Shown here: positions 13,967 through 14,426 of the stretch, piece by piece
Layout of the letters: each line of letters starts with the position of its first letter
Numbering within the stretch: the first letter of the stretch is position 1
Source of the DNA: an uncultured Erysipelotrichaceae bacterium
GTDB lineage: Bacteria > Bacillota_I > Bacilli_A > RF39 > UBA660
Length of the DNA stretch: 14,426 bases
Assembly (NCBI GenBank): GCA_951801995.1
Contig: CATOOY010000032.1
Location: 1-14,426 of the forward strand
Reading direction: 5' to 3'
The notes under the pieces: model-generated
Told to the model about the DNA's origin: nothing
The model's database searches: none
The model's input: only the letters and a program-made list of their open reading frames with translations
Program-made: the position numbers and the translations under genes

Positions 13967-14309
13967 GATTATATTTGGAATTATACTTCTAGGAAGTTTG
14001 TATTATGCAGTAGAAGTAATAAGAGAAAAGGATTTTTATCAACTTTTAATTATAATAACAGTAACCCCAGTAGCGCTTTTTCCTTATTTTATTCAAAAAA
14101 TAGGAAAAGTAAAAATTCCAGACATGTTAGAATCACTTTATATGATTTTTATCTTTTTTGCTTATTTTTTAGGTTCTATTATGAAACTATATGGAAAAAT
14201 AGCTTATTATGACTTAATTGTTCACTTTACATCAGGAATATTAAGTGCTATGGTTGCTTATTATATATATAAAATGGTAAATAAAAAAAAAGAAAACCTT
14301 TTGAACTGA
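13941..14309 (+). CDS. Four-helix membrane protein, 3' end probably cut by an IS element
   Basis: This is a 122-residue protein with four hydrophobic helices (about 8-24, 32-51, 63-84 and 92-112). The motif YYDLIVHFTSGIL (89-101) resembles bacterial membrane proteins with a 'D..vH..sG.l' signature (DUF2238-like group), whose members are usually longer with further helices after this point. Here the frame enters the IS terminal repeat at 14302, so Leu-Asn-stop are encoded by IS sequence. The native C-terminus has therefore probably been replaced. GGAG (13927-13930) lies 10 bases before ATG 13941. It overlaps rmuC and is likely coupled to it. Family membership and function are uncertain. Confidence 0.55.
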   Translation: MKKMNIWNKIIFGIILLGSLYYAVEVIREKDFYQLLIIITVTPVALFPYFIQKIGKVKIPDMLESLYMIFIFFAYFLGSIMKLYGKIAYYDLIVHFTSGILSAMVAYYIYKMVNKKKENLLN

Positions 14310-14426
14310 ACCCCAAAAGTTGGACAGTTTATTAATAGTTTCTAATTAGAGGATTGTAATCTGTATTTTACAGGAGACAGTCCTTTTAATTTTACTTTAA
14401 TTCTATCATAATTATAGTAATTTATA
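14302..14426 (-). mobile_element. End of an IS3-family insertion sequence (continues beyond window)
   Basis: The terminal repeat occupies 14302-14326. It begins with TG and ends ACCCCAAAAGTTGGACA, the classic end of IS3-family elements of the IS150 type. Next to it, in antisense, is the 3' end of the transposase gene, so this is the right-hand (transposase 3') end of the element, inserted in inverse orientation to the host genes. The other end and the target duplication lie outside the window. Confidence 0.9.
14342..14425 (-). CDS. IS3-family transposase (OrfB), C-terminal 27 residues, partial
   Basis: Read on the - strand from the window edge to TAG (14344-14342), the frame gives INYYNYDRIKVKLKG followed by LSPVKYRLQSSN. 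The pattern 'YYN..RI...LkGLSPv.YR.Q' is the conserved C-terminus of IS3-family OrfB, next to the rve (DDE integrase) domain. The catalytic residues are outside the window, so activity cannot be judged. Confidence 0.9.
   Translation of the reverse strand: MNYYNYDRIKVKLKGLSPVKYRLQSSN

Noticed and set aside
1..14426. CRISPR array, tRNA or rRNA genes
   Set aside because: No regularly spaced repeats with unique spacers and no tRNA or rRNA sequence signatures were seen on either strand.

Overview
The window is AT-rich DNA with every full-length gene on the + strand. TGG codes for Trp and TGA is a stop, so the standard bacterial code applies. A LysM-ended acidic protein overlapping a kinase-like spore coat gene matches the spoVID-ysxE pair of endospore formers. 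Together with the strong SD sequences and sigma-A-type promoters, this points to a spore-forming low-GC Bacillota, perhaps a gut Erysipelotrichia- or RF39-like lineage (inference; not provable from this sequence).

Layout. (1) 2-1292: the 3' end of a SpoVID/SipL-like gene and a YsxE-like gene. (2) 1293-1577: intergenic DNA ending in a near-consensus promoter. (3) 1578-1984: a small two-helix T4SS pilin gene with its own promoter and terminator. (4) 2167-11850: a tightly packed run of type IV secretion genes: VirB6-like channel, PrgI/VirB3-like protein, a VirB4 ATPase encoded as two overlapping ORFs, a membrane-anchored SpoIID + C39-like wall hydrolase, a bitopic protein with an exported domain, and a VirD4-like coupling ATPase with a long Pro/Met-rich acidic tail. 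(5) 11851-12204: a hairpin, a single-domain rhodanese and a terminator. (6) 12239-14301: a second pilin paralogue with signal peptide and Pro/Thr/Ser tail, then rmuC, then a membrane protein gene whose 3' end runs into an insertion sequence. (7) 14302-14426: the end of an IS3-family element carrying the antisense C-terminus of its transposase.

How it fits together. The pilins would form or cap an extracellular structure. VirB6, PrgI and VirB4 would form the inner-membrane channel and motor, the SpoIID-C39 protein would open the wall, and VirD4 would deliver substrate. No relaxase, integrase, VirB11 or clear VirB8 is visible, and the locus lies between ordinary chromosomal genes (spore coat genes and rmuC). 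It therefore looks like a minimal, possibly chromosomally fixed T4SS of unknown substrate.

The most unusual points are the SpoIID-C39 fusion in the VirB1-like position, cysteines in even numbers on every predicted outside-facing part, the VirB4 split at a domain boundary by a TAATG overlap, and the two pilin paralogues flanking the machine.
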